From contig NZ_JAHEAG010000005.1 of assembly GCF_018596315.1 (NCBI RefSeq), forward strand, positions 361,674 to 425,673: DNA of 64,000 nucleotides, written 5' to 3'. Below, piece after piece: positions 28,155 through 36,470 of the stretch. Below the pieces are notes generated by a model. The model had not been told where the DNA came from. It made no database searches and saw nothing but the letters and a program-made list of their open reading frames with translations. A program made the position numbers and the translations under genes. Each line of letters starts with the position of its first letter. Position 1 is the stretch's first letter. Source of the DNA: Bradyrhizobium sp. SRL28. Its GTDB lineage: Bacteria > Pseudomonadota > Alphaproteobacteria > Rhizobiales > Xanthobacteraceae.

Positions 28155-29723
28155 ATGGCTTTTCATTTCACGGCGACGCGCCCCATGCGCCTTGTCGCCA
28201 CGCTTCTGGTCGTGTGTTGGGTGAGCGGCGCGCGCGCCGAGGAGGCGAGTTCGCCAACCCCGCAGCAGCCGGCCGCGGCCACGCCGTCGCCATCGGGCCA
28301 GAAGGGCGGAGCGGGGCGGGGCACTGCCGCCACGCAGCCGCCTGCGGCCGAACAACATCGGTTGCCGCCGGATTCCACCACCAGGCAGACGCTGGCGCTG
28401 CCCGGCCGCACGCTCAACTTCACCGCCACTGCAGGCTCGATCCGGCTGTTCGACGACAAGGGCGAGCCGCAGGCCGATATCGCCTATACCTCCTACCAGC
28501 TCGACGGCGCCGATCGCGCAAGCCGGCCGGTGACGTTTCTGTTCAACGGCGGCCCGGGCGCGTCCTCGGCCTGGCTGCAGTTCGGCGCGGCCGGGCCGTG
28601 GCGGTTGTCGATCGGCGGCGATGGCGCGGTATCTTCCGCGACGCCTGACGTGTTGCCCAATGCCGAGACCTGGCTCGACTTCACCGATCTCGTTTTCATC
28701 GATCCCGTCGGCACCGGCTTCAGCCGCTTCGTTGCGTCCGGCGAGGACGTGCGCAAGCGGTTCCTTTCTGTCGACGGCGACGTCAGTTCGATTGCACTGG
28801 TGATCCGGCGCTGGCTGGAAAAATACGACCGGTTGCTGTCGCCGAAATTCGTGACGGGCGAGAGCTATGGCGGCATTCGCGGTCCGAAAATCGTTCGCAA
28901 CCTGCAGACCCAGCAGGGCGTCGGCGTACGCGGGCTGATCCTGGTTTCTCCCTTGCTCGACTTCCGCGACTTTTCCGGCTCGAGCCTGCTGCAATACGTG
29001 TACAGCCTGCCGAGCATGGCGGCGGTGGCGCGCGAGGCCAAGGGCACGATGACGCGCGCCGATCTCGCCGAGGTCGAACGCTACGCACAGACGGAGTATC
29101 TCACCGATCTCATCAAGGGACAGGCCGACAAGGAGGCGACGACGCGGCTCGCCGACAAGGTGGCGGCGCTGACCGGCATCGATCAGGCCGTGACCCGCAG
29201 GCTTGCCGGGCGTTTCGAAGTCAGCGAATTCCGCAGGGAGTTCGATCGCCGCAGTGGCCGGGTGACCGGGCGCTACGACGCCTCGGTCTCGGGCCTCGAT
29301 CCCTATCCGGATTCGAACTACGCCCATTTCGGCGATCCTTCCGGCGATTCGCTGATGGCGCCACTGACGAGCGCTGCGGTCGACGTCACCACGCGCAAAC
29401 TCAATTGGCGGCCTGATGGTTCGTACCAATTGCTCAGCGAGAGCGTGAACCGGTCGTGGGATTTCGGCCGCGGGCCGGCCGAGTCGGTCTCGCAGCTCCG
29501 GCAGATTCTCGCGCTCGATCCGAAAATGAGGCTGCTGGTTGGCCACGGGCTGTTCGATCTCGCCACGCCCTATTTCGCTTCCAAGGTGTTGCTCGACCAA
29601 TTACCGGCCTATGCCAGTCCGGACCGGGTGAAGCTCGTCGTCTATCCCGGCGGCCACATGTTCTATTCGCGCGACGGCGCGCGTCAGGCATTCCGCGCGG
29701 AAGTCGAGAATTTGATGAAGTAA
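28155..29723 (+). CDS. Secreted S10 serine carboxypeptidase-like protein
   Basis: 522 residues with a signal peptide ending GARA near residue 28 and a Pro/Ala-rich spacer to about 70. The S10 fold is unmistakable: FNGGPGASSAW (oxyanion), nucleophile in VTGESYGG (Ser237), and C-terminal histidine in YPGGHMFYS. Cleaves C-terminal residues from peptides at acidic pH in the known enzymes. ATG at 28155 follows AGGGAG by eight bases. A terminator hairpin follows the stop. Confidence 0.93.
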   Translation: MAFHFTATRPMRLVATLLVVCWVSGARAEEASSPTPQQPAAATPSPSGQKGGAGRGTAATQPPAAEQHRLPPDSTTRQTLALPGRTLNFTATAGSIRLFDDKGEPQADIAYTSYQLDGADRASRPVTFLFNGGPGASSAWLQFGAAGPWRLSIGGDGAVSSATPDVLPNAETWLDFTDLVFIDPVGTGFSRFVASGEDVRKRFLSVDGDVSSIALVIRRWLEKYDRLLSPKFVTGESYGGIRGPKIVRNLQTQQGVGVRGLILVSPLLDFRDFSGSSLLQYVYSLPSMAAVAREAKGTMTRADLAEVERYAQTEYLTDLIKGQADKEATTRLADKVAALTGIDQAVTRRLAGRFEVSEFRREFDRRSGRVTGRYDASVSGLDPYPDSNYAHFGDPSGDSLMAPLTSAAVDVTTRKLNWRPDGSYQLLSESVNRSWDFGRGPAESVSQLRQILALDPKMRLLVGHGLFDLATPYFASKVLLDQLPAYASPDRVKLVVYPGGHMFYSRDGARQAFRAEVENLMK

Positions 29724-29736
29724 ATTCGGCACAACA

Positions 29737-29775
29737 AAAAACCGGCGCAGTCCTTAGGAACCTGCGCCGGTTGTT
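29737..29775 (+). terminator. Intrinsic terminator after S10 peptidase
   Basis: An 11-bp stem, AACCGGCGCAG (29740-29750) with CTGCGCCGGTT (29762-29772), has an 11-base loop. A short T-poor tail follows, so it is moderately convincing; a run of As precedes it and would serve the opposite strand. Confidence 0.65.
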
Positions 29776-29781
29776 ACACTA

Positions 29782-29870
29782 CCGTCATTGCGAGCGAAGC
29801 GAAGCAATCCATGTCACGGCATAACGGACAGATGGATTGCTTCGTCGCTTGCGCTCCTCGCAATGACGGC
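29782..29870. repeat. REP-like inverted repeat
   Basis: CCGTCATTGCGAGCGAAGCG (29782 on) faces ATGGATTGCTTCGTCG...CAATGACGG (29832-29869). The arms pair over about 28 bases. The same family occurs again at 63662-63743. Confidence 0.8.
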
Positions 29871-29885
29871 GGAAACGTCAGTGCC

Positions 29886-30419
29886 TCAATAAACCAATCC
29901 CGTACCCGGCGGCTTTTCCAGCGCGGCGGCGAGCGAGCGATATTCTTCGCTTGTCGTGCCGGTGAGCTGAGCGATCCGGTTCAGGTGATACTGCGCCTGA
30001 TCGCGGTTGCCCTGTTCGACCTGCCACAGGCCGTAATACTGCCAGGTCTTGACGTGGTTCGGATCGGCCTTGAGCGCGCGCTCGTACCAGATCTGCGAGA
30101 CCTTGTAGTCGCCGAGCTGGCGATAGGAGTAGCCGATCAGGTTGGCGACGGCGGCCGTGTCGTCACGGCCGAGCGACTTGAGCTGCGCGATCGCCGAAGC
30201 GTAGTCGTGGCGCTCGTAGATCGCGGCATAGGCAGCGCGATAGCCATCGGCGAATGCGGTTTGCTCGATGCCCGGGCGGGCTTCGGATTTCTTTTTCTTC
30301 TTCGGTGGCGGCGGGGGCTCGTTGTCGGGCGCTGCGTAGACGACGCTAACGACAGGGGCCGCCGCAAGCGTGAGCGACAACATTGCGAGAGTCAAAAGCC
30401 TGATCGCTAATCTATTCAT
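29886..30419 (-). CDS. TPR-repeat exported protein
   Basis: 177 residues with a signal peptide (RLLTLAMLSLTLAAAPVVSVVYA). After a Pro and Lys run (PPPPPKKKKK) two to three tetratricopeptide-like helices follow: DYASAIAQLKSLGR, ANLIGYSYRQLGDY and YERALKADPNHVKTWQYYGL. TPR repeats bind partner proteins; this one would act in the periplasm. It sits alone between a repeat element and a region of small genes. Confidence 0.85.
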   Translation of the reverse strand: MNRLAIRLLTLAMLSLTLAAAPVVSVVYAAPDNEPPPPPKKKKKSEARPGIEQTAFADGYRAAYAAIYERHDYASAIAQLKSLGRDDTAAVANLIGYSYRQLGDYKVSQIWYERALKADPNHVKTWQYYGLWQVEQGNRDQAQYHLNRIAQLTGTTSEEYRSLAAALEKPPGTGLVY

Positions 30420-30709
30420 GCAAGTCTCCTGATGGCCGGTCCGGCAATCCTACACCGAAGCCCGTTGAGTTGAACCCCCGGCGCCCGAGAACATTCCCCG
30501 CGCCTCTACCTCGATTCCGCCAATTTTCATCGGCGGCCCGTGGTCAAGGACATGACGAAGATGTCATTCAGATGAACGGAATCCGAAAGTCCGATTCAGG
30601 GGAGGTTCAGTGCGCGGCCGCTAGCGTCGCCTGCATGATCGGCGAGCCCGGCCTTTCGACCGGAATGCCCGCAGGTCCCAAGGCACAGGAAAAGGAAGAG
30701 GAGACAACC
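30420..30709. other. Intergenic region without clear features
   Basis: Between divergent TPR and His-rich genes. GAATCCGAAAGTCCGATTC at 30580-30598 contains short inverted GAATC/GATTC arms that could be a regulator site; this is weak evidence. No other structure was seen. Confidence 0.3.
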
Positions 30710-30997
30710 ATGCTCAAGACCATTTCCGCAGCGCTCGTTGCCGTTTCCGTTCTCGCCGCGCCTGCACTTGCCGGCACGCCGGGCAAGACCGCGCAGGCGC
30801 CGGTGAGCAAGATCACACAGGCACCCGTCATCAAGGCCGAGGGCAAATCGAAGGCGCTGAACGCCAATGCAAGGATGGGCCGCCATCACAAGCATTACCG
30901 GCATCATCGCCACCACAAGCACATCGGCTTGCACAAGATGCATGCCAAGCCGCACATCGCGGTCAAGCACATGACGCCCGCCGCAAAACGCAGCTGA
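30710..30997 (+). CDS. Small exported His/Lys-rich protein
   Basis: 95 residues, signal peptide (VSVLAAPALAG), then a short neutral linker and a strongly basic tail in which histidine and lysine dominate (RHHKHYRHHRHHKHIGLHK). Metal binding (Ni, Zn or Cu) in the periplasm is a reasonable guess but not shown. ATG at 30710 is preceded by AAGAGGAGA, a strong ribosome site, which makes it preferable to the long open frame starting upstream. Confidence 0.72.
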   Translation: MLKTISAALVAVSVLAAPALAGTPGKTAQAPVSKITQAPVIKAEGKSKALNANARMGRHHKHYRHHRHHKHIGLHKMHAKPHIAVKHMTPAAKRS

Positions 30998-31203
30998 ATC
31001 TGATTCGCCGGCGCGCGCTTCGCCCCCATTGCCCGGCGCGCCTGCGATGACAGACCAGCCCACGCGCCATTTGCTTTGCTAATGGCCGTGGGCTGGCGCG
31101 CGCTCAACTTTTCGAGAGCGAAAGTGAGTTGATAACCGACTTGCGAATTCCATTCTTGAGCCAAGCGGTCTAAGAGACGGCGAAGGGCAGGGGAAGAGTT
31201 CGC

Positions 31204-31626
31204 TTGAGACGTTCGGCCAAAATCGCGGCGGTGATGTTGCTGCCGATCATGCTATCGGCCTGTGCCGCCAGCGATGACAGCAAGCCGATCACCTTTACCG
31301 ATGACCGCGGCGTCTCCAGCCAGCCATTTCCCAAGAATTACCGCGCCGAAGTGCTGGCGTTTCTGAAGACCTATCTCAACAATCCCGTCGGCGTGCGCGA
31401 CGCCGTCATAGCCGAGCCGGTCGAGCGCGTCGTCGGCGGGCGGCAGCGCTATGTCGCCTGTCTCCGGTTCAGCCCGCGCGAGCCCGACGGCGGCTACCGC
31501 GAACCGCGTGAACGCGCCATCCTCTTTGTCGATGGCCGCCTCGACCGCATCATCGAAAACGCCGTCGAGCCCTGTGCGGGGGTGGCGTACGCGCCATTCG
31601 CGGAACTGGAGAAAATGACGCGCTGA
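31204..31626 (+). CDS. Small lipoprotein of unknown function
   Basis: 140 residues. A lipobox is visible, with LLPIMLSAC placing the lipidated cysteine at residue 20. The mature domain (YRAEVLAFLKTYLNNPVGVRD and similar) is unrecognised but compact. TTG at 31204 is used because GGGGAAGAG lies a few bases upstream and gives a correct signal peptide; codons downstream do not. It stands alone before the twin-operator region. Confidence 0.75.
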   Translation: MRRSAKIAAVMLLPIMLSACAASDDSKPITFTDDRGVSSQPFPKNYRAEVLAFLKTYLNNPVGVRDAVIAEPVERVVGGRQRYVACLRFSPREPDGGYREPRERAILFVDGRLDRIIENAVEPCAGVAYAPFAELEKMTR

Positions 31627-31713
31627 TTTCGCGCGCCTGCTGGAGGGCCTGGATTGGTCGGGTAGGTCTCGGCAGCTGGCCTCCACACGACACTGTGATG
31701 CTTTGCGCCCCTC

Positions 31714-31787
31714 TACATCGCATACGATTAAATCGGAAGGGTTGACATCGGGGTGATGCGTTATTTACATCGCATACGATCTAATCG
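31714..31787. promoter_or_regulatory. Twin near-identical operator sites at a promoter
   Basis: Two 22-bp copies, TACATCGCATACGAT+TAAATCG (31714-31735) and TACATCGCATACGAT+CTAATCG (31766-31787), are 52 bp apart, about five helical turns. ATCG and CGAT halves are inverted around a CATA centre. TTGACA (31742-31747) with a 17-bp spacer to TTACAT (31765-31770) places the second copy over a -10 box. MarR- or GntR-type repressors use such sites. Confidence 0.6.
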
Positions 31788-31816
31788 CATCATGTGAAGA
31801 ACCGAAAGTGAGATCC

Positions 31817-32866
31817 ATGTCCCAGCACAGCAACCCTGACCGCCGCCGCTTCCTCGGCACCGCCGCCGTAGCGCTTGCGGCGGCACCCTTCGCCACGAGC
31901 GGCGCCCTCTTTGCGCAGTCCGGCGACGCAAAGCCCGGCGCGGGCGCAGTCGGGCCGGGCGCCCACGCCTCGTTTGCCGCGCTGAAACAGATCGAGGCCG
32001 GCGTCCTAACTATCGGTTATGCCGAAGCCGGGCCCGCCGATGGTCCCGTCGTCATCCTCCTGCACGGCTGGCCCTACGACATCTACGCCTTCGTCGATGT
32101 CGTCCCGGTGCTGGCGTCGGCAGGCTTCCGGGTGATCGCGCCCTGGCTGCGCGGTTACGGCACGACGCGCTTCCTCTCTACCGATACGCCGCGCAACGGC
32201 CAGCAGGGCGCACTGGCCACCGACGTCATCGCCCTGATGGATGCGCTGAAGATCGACAAGGCGGTGGTCGCCGGATTCGACTGGGGCGCGCGGACCGCCG
32301 GCATCGTCGCGGCGATCTGGCCGCAGCGCGTCAAGGCGCTGGTCTCGGTCAGCGGCTATCTGATCGGCAGCCAGGAGGCCAACAAGAAGCCGTTGCCGCC
32401 ATCGGCCGAACTGCAATGGTGGTACCAGTATTACTTCGCGACCGAACGCGGCCGGCTGGGCTACGAAAAATACCGGCGCGAATTTTCAAAACTGATCTGG
32501 CAACTCGCCTCGCCGAAGTGGAATTTCGATGACGCCACCTTCGAACGCAGCGCGGCCTCCTTCGACAACCCGGACCATGTCGCCATCGTGATCCACAACT
32601 ATCGCTGGCGGCTTGGTCTCGCCCCGGGCGAGTCGAAATACGACGAGCTGGAAAAGCGGCTGGCCGAATTCCCCGCCATCGCCGTGCCTACCATCACCCT
32701 TGAAGGCGACGCCAACGGTGCGCCGCATCCGGACCCCAAGGTCTATGCCAGGAAGTTTTCCGGCAAATATGCCCACCGCCTCATCACCGGCGGCATCGGA
32801 CATAACCTGCCGCAGGAGGCGCCGCAGGCCTTTGCCGACGCCGTCATCGAAGTGGCCCGCGAGTAA
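31817..32866 (+). CDS. Tat-exported epoxide-hydrolase-like alpha/beta hydrolase
   Basis: 349 residues. The twin-arginine signal (DRRRFLGTAAVALAAAPFA) sends it folded to the periplasm. The hydrolase core has LLHGWPYDIY at the oxyanion and VAGFDWGART at the nucleophile elbow: the nucleophile is Asp155, as in soluble epoxide hydrolases and haloalkane dehalogenases, rather than Ser. The C-terminal GGIGHNLPQEAP carries the histidine. Preceded by the twin operators; likely induced by a small molecule. ATG at 31817; an in-frame GTG lies 9 bases upstream. Confidence 0.88.
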   Translation: MSQHSNPDRRRFLGTAAVALAAAPFATSGALFAQSGDAKPGAGAVGPGAHASFAALKQIEAGVLTIGYAEAGPADGPVVILLHGWPYDIYAFVDVVPVLASAGFRVIAPWLRGYGTTRFLSTDTPRNGQQGALATDVIALMDALKIDKAVVAGFDWGARTAGIVAAIWPQRVKALVSVSGYLIGSQEANKKPLPPSAELQWWYQYYFATERGRLGYEKYRREFSKLIWQLASPKWNFDDATFERSAASFDNPDHVAIVIHNYRWRLGLAPGESKYDELEKRLAEFPAIAVPTITLEGDANGAPHPDPKVYARKFSGKYAHRLITGGIGHNLPQEAPQAFADAVIEVARE

Positions 32867-33185
32867 GGGTAGGGCCTAGCCGCGCCGGCGGCCGTGAAGC
32901 CTGCCGGCGGGCCATAATTGCGGTGTTCCCGGGACGGAACCGTGAACGAATTCGGATCACTTTTCGGCGAGGGTTGAACCTGGCCTTAGTCATCCCGGAC
33001 ATCAAACTAAGCGGGAGACCATCTGATTAACGCGGGAAAAAGCCTTACGTGCGAGGGAACTGAAACGTTTTGTTGCTGTGCCGTCACAGTGGCGCGCCAT
33101 CGGGTCGCTGGCACCTGCCGCAGAGCAACCTAAATGAGGTCATGTTGTTTGGATTGGTATCCGCAACGTCCGTAACGGGGAAAGT
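32867..33185. other. Intergenic region upstream of outer-membrane gene
   Basis: No gene seen. The start holds a G/C-rich inverted stretch (GCCGCGCCGGCGGCCG and GCCTGCCGGCGGGC) that could end the hydrolase transcript. The last 60 bases contain the promoter for the following gene by position; no consensus box was convincing. Confidence 0.35.
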
Positions 33186-33902
33186 ATGATGAAGAAGATA
33201 CTGTTCGGCGCTGCCGCGCTGGCCGCCATGGCGGCTCCAGCTTTGGCGGCCGACATTCCGCCGCGGCCCTATACCAAGGCGCCTGCCTATACCGCGCCTC
33301 AGGTCGTCTATAACTGGACCGGGTTCTATATCGGCGGCCATGTCGGCGGCGCCTTCGCGGGCAACAATTCCCTGCAGGGCAGCGACGCCCGTTTCCTTGG
33401 CGGCGTACAGGGCGGCTTCGACTATCAGTTCGCGCCGAACTGGGTGATGGGTGCCGAAGCCCAGTATAGCTGGCTGCCGAACAACAATAATAATGGCGTC
33501 CTGTTTCCGGGCGGCACCCTCGTGACATCCAACACCGACCAGCTCGGCTCGGTGACCGGCCGGCTCGGCTATACTTGGGGTCCGGCCCTGCTCTACGCCA
33601 AGGGCGGTTACGCCTGGCGCGACGGCAACGCTGTTGGGGTCTCGGTGGCCGGCGTGCCGCAAGGCTTCACCACCAACGGCAGCCACAAGGACGGCTACAC
33701 CGTCGGCGGCGGTCTCGAATATATGTTCGCCCCGAACTGGTCGGCCAAGGCCGAGTACCAGTATTACAATTTCGGCAACACCACCTTCACGACGGGCCCT
33801 GCCGATATCGCCGGACGCAGTTTCCGCAACGACGAACACACCGCCAAGGTCGGTGTGAACTACCGGTTTGGTTGGGGTGGCCCCGCTGCCGCCAGATATT
33901 GA
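33186..33902 (+). CDS. Outer-membrane beta-barrel protein (Omp25/RopB-like)
   Basis: 238 residues with a signal peptide (AAALAAMAAPALAAD) and alternating aromatic/polar strands from NWTGFYIGGHVGGAFAG to the C-terminal VGVNYRFGW, which ends with a short tail after the last strand. The family in Bradyrhizobium and Brucella forms small monomeric barrels in the outer membrane. A tandem set of three hairpins follows the stop, the first of which is a good terminator. Confidence 0.92.
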   Translation: MMKKILFGAAALAAMAAPALAADIPPRPYTKAPAYTAPQVVYNWTGFYIGGHVGGAFAGNNSLQGSDARFLGGVQGGFDYQFAPNWVMGAEAQYSWLPNNNNNGVLFPGGTLVTSNTDQLGSVTGRLGYTWGPALLYAKGGYAWRDGNAVGVSVAGVPQGFTTNGSHKDGYTVGGGLEYMFAPNWSAKAEYQYYNFGNTTFTTGPADIAGRSFRNDEHTAKVGVNYRFGWGGPAAARY

Positions 33903-33926
33903 TACGGCGCTTCATATCGACACGAC

Positions 33927-34024
33927 AAAGGCCGGCTTCATGCCGGCCTTTTGTTTGGGGCAAAGGCCGGCTTTGCGCCGGCCGTTGTTTTGGGCAAGGC
34001 CGGCTTCACGCCGGCCGTTGCTTT
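33927..34024. repeat. Three tandem hairpin units of about 34 bp
   Basis: Each unit has the form AAGGCCGGCTT-loop-GCCGGCC, at 33927-33952, 33962-33991 and 33996-34024, each followed by a T-rich TTTTGTTT/TTGTTTT tail. The first terminates the outer-membrane gene. The internal loop bases differ between units. Confidence 0.75.
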
Positions 34025-34145
34025 GGGAATGTCGGGGCGAGCGTGCCTCGGTTGCTTTTGGCGGACGCAAAAAAATTTTGCGCTGCATGCAACTTTTCGT
34101 CACGATCCGATATTATGGTTCCGGCCGGCTGGTGGGACAACGAAC

Positions 34146-34385
34146 ATGCGTGCTTTTGCGTTAGGGCTGATCTTTTCCGCAGCGGCGTTTCCGTGCCTTG
34201 CCCAAACTGTCCTGAAATCCGAACCGCTTATGCTTGCTCCCTACGAAGTCGCCTTCGTGCAGGACCCCTCGTGCGGGGCCGGCAAGGTGCGCAAGGTAAC
34301 CGGCGCGATCAGGGGACTGCAGCGGCGCAAGGCCTGTGTAACTCTGGCTGCGGAGCAGGCATCGCTGGCCTCGGCGACGCCGTAA
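34146..34385 (+). CDS. Small exported protein of unknown function
   Basis: 79 residues from ATG at 34146: signal peptide LGLIFSAAAFPCLAQ and a short mature domain with conserved-looking EVAFVQDPSCGAGKVRKV and two further Cys/basic stretches. ORF extends upstream through the hairpins, but that part looks non-coding. The start has only a weak ribosome site. A similar protein family is present in Bradyrhizobium; function unknown. Confidence 0.65.
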   Translation: MRAFALGLIFSAAAFPCLAQTVLKSEPLMLAPYEVAFVQDPSCGAGKVRKVTGAIRGLQRRKACVTLAAEQASLASATP

Positions 34386-34480
34386 AACCGATTTGCCGCC
34401 TCGGATGTCGTTCCCGGCGCAGGGGGCCATATGCCGAGAGCGGTCGTTTGCCGGCCCGGCGCCCTTACCGCCCCGCCGCC

Positions 34481-34735
34481 TTACGACGCCAACTGCAATT
34501 CCGTCTGCGCTTCGCGCTCGGCCTCGGCCTTGTTTCGGGCGGGGTCTTCATGCGGCTCGAGCTGACACGGCTTGATCTCATAATCATGGTCTAGCACCGG
34601 ACGGGGGCCGGCGTTGTCTTGTCCGGAGACGACATCGACCACGAGCCCGCTCTTCTGGGCAATCGTCCAGACATCGGCCGCGGTGGGATAGGCCTTGCTC
34701 AGCTTGGCATCGTTCGAGAACAGCGCGTAGGGCAT
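34481..34735 (-). CDS. Small conserved-looking protein of unknown function
   Basis: 84 residues. The N-terminal YALFSNDAKLSKAYPTAAD reads as a compact domain; the tail is Glu/Ala-rich. ATG at 34735 is preceded by CGGAG, spaced correctly. No membrane segment. Not recognised beyond likely Bradyrhizobium conservation. Confidence 0.68.
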   Translation of the reverse strand: MPYALFSNDAKLSKAYPTAADVWTIAQKSGLVVDVVSGQDNAGPRPVLDHDYEIKPCQLEPHEDPARNKAEAEREAQTELQLAS

Positions 34736-34942
34736 TGTTGGCTCCGGTAAAAACGGTCAACGCGGAAGCAGGGTCCGGGTTTCAGGCTTGGCTGCCATGC
34801 CGCCATTCCACAGGCTGTTTCGGGAGCAAATTGGCTCGCTTCGGCCCATTTTCGTGGAGTCTCTGAGTCTTTAACGAGCCGTAAACGCCCGAAAAAAGAA
34901 TCCCCGAGACTCGACCGCCAGAATCGCCGGATGTTTCCGGCC

Positions 34943-35050
34943 ATGAGAACGAGCCTCCAGATCTCCTGTGAGCGTGTCCAACTCACGCTGACCGTCTGCC
35001 TGCTGGTCGCCTGCGCGGCCAACATGGCGCTGGTCTACGCCTGGCTGTAA
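34943..35050 (+). CDS. Possible very small membrane peptide
   Basis: A 35-residue frame, starting MRTSLQISCERVQL, has one hydrophobic helix (TLTVCLLVACAANMALVYAWL). An in-frame ATG at 34931 would add four residues. No strong ribosome site is seen. It is reported because tiny membrane proteins of this kind are common in these genomes. Confidence 0.35.
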   Translation: MRTSLQISCERVQLTLTVCLLVACAANMALVYAWL

Positions 35051-35107
35051 ATATGGCTCCGAATATCATGCGGATGCCGGGGAAGGGCGGACCGGTGTCT
35101 CGGGGGT

Positions 35108-35584
35108 CTACTTCACCGGCCGCGGCGGCTGCTCGCCTTCCTTGAGAGATGCATGGACCTTCGCCATGGTCGCGCTGCAATAGGCCTCGCGCTCGCGGTT
35201 GAAGCGCTCCTGATGAGCGCGGAAATTGGCGACCCGCGCCCTGATCTCGGACTGGAAGTCCTCCCGCAGGTCAAGACGCGCAGGAGGAGCCGGCCTCGAT
35301 ATCTCCCGCGGTACTTCCGTTGACGCTTCTATTGGTACGTCTTTCGGCGCCTGGGCAGCGGGCGGCGTCTCCGCCAGCAGAGACTTAATGGCGGGAAGGA
35401 GAGTGGCCGCGCGGATGGTTTCGGATCGGATGGTTTCGGATGTCTCGACGGAGAGCAGGGCGACCGACGCCGTGACCGTCTTCTCGGCGACCGTCTTCTC
35501 GGCCTCCGGCGTCTTGCCGGTCACCGATTGAACGAACGCCATCGTTTGCGCGATCAGGAGATCGCGTTCCCTCATCCATTTCAT
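35108..35584 (-). CDS. Protein of unknown function with small internal duplications
   Basis: 158 residues. ATG at 35584 follows GAGG at fair spacing. The middle contains two tandem pentapeptide duplications (AEKTV-AEKTV, SETIR-SETIR), showing recent slippage. The C-terminal 60 residues (LREDFQSEIRARVANFRAHQ) form a charged coiled-coil-like helix. Not recognised; resembles cytosolic helper proteins found near phasin-like genes, but this is weak. Confidence 0.6.
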   Translation of the reverse strand: MKWMRERDLLIAQTMAFVQSVTGKTPEAEKTVAEKTVTASVALLSVETSETIRSETIRAATLLPAIKSLLAETPPAAQAPKDVPIEASTEVPREISRPAPPARLDLREDFQSEIRARVANFRAHQERFNREREAYCSATMAKVHASLKEGEQPPRPVK

Positions 35585-35773
35585 GAAACACCTCGGCCCA
35601 AGTCACTCCATCAAACGGCTTTTGTGGAATCAAGCGGGTGGTGAGGTGACGGGGGATAACTGCCACGCTTTTGCGCGCGAGGTGACAAAACGGTGACAGT
35701 CGTGACTGGCGCCGTGCACATGGTGCATCACGTAGCGGCCAGGCTCTGCAAGCACGGCCGCCCGAAGCGGGTG

Positions 35774-36025
35774 CTAGCGTTCGCGGGGATTCGTGTTCGG
35801 GATAAATGGCGCGCCGATCACGCGCACCTGCGGCTGGTCGTTGACGTAGATGATTCGCTTGTCGGGTGAGGGCGCTTGCTCGACACGACCAGTCGTCCGA
35901 TCGGCGAGCTGGACCGGCTTGTTGTCGGCAAACCCGAGCAGCGTAGCGCCGCATGCAATGGCCACGCTGAAAGACGTGACGACAGCAAGCAGCACCATGT
36001 TGCAGTTTTCTTCGCGAATTCTCAT
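35774..36025 (-). CDS. Small protein with N-terminal membrane segment
   Basis: 83 residues from ATG at 36025, with a hydrophobic stretch (MVLLAVVTSFSVAIACGATLL) near the N-terminus that could be a signal anchor, then a polar tail rich in Pro/Asp/Arg. ATG at 35998 would put the hydrophobic part right at the start. Neither start has a clear ribosome site. Function unknown. Confidence 0.55.
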   Translation of the reverse strand: MRIREENCNMVLLAVVTSFSVAIACGATLLGFADNKPVQLADRTTGRVEQAPSPDKRIIYVNDQPQVRVIGAPFIPNTNPRER

Positions 36026-36470
36026 GCGAGGAAAACCCGCAAGAGGAGGGGTAGTTCCTTGCTGGGAAGGAGAGAGGGGCGCGGCGGCGGGGTTGGCCGG
36101 TTGGACAGGGCACGCCAGGCCACCGGTGAATAGCCTCAGAACCGGGTCCAGCCCCGGACCCGTGCGGCAGATCAATTTGATAGTTTTATGCCGCAAAATA
36201 AACCTACGGATAATTGCCGTCCAAATGGGCAAGTTGCACGAATAGGCAAAGGGCGCTGCCACGAGTACAGGCTGACGCGCTTTTTTCGTCCGATCGCGGA
36301 TGAATGTCATGCCGTTTCAAAGTTGGCACATGCCGGCCTACTCAATGACAGGATCCACCTACGATTGCACCAACCCTATCGCTCGACCTGGATCGGCCCG
36401 GGTCTTGCATGAGTTACCTATAAACTATAACTAAATTTAATCAATTGAGTGGGTCCGGATTGTCTCCAAT
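36026..36470. other. Intergenic region, AT-rich toward 36471
   Basis: No gene seen on either strand. A CGGGTCC/GGACCCG hairpin at 36144-36163 could stop transcription. The 60 bases before 36471 are distinctly AT-rich (TATAAACTATAACTAAATTTAA), probably the promoter of the following hydrolase gene. Confidence 0.4.

Noticed and set aside
33927..34024. Possible CRISPR array
   Set aside because: The units are hairpins without spacers of constant length and there are no cas genes in the window.
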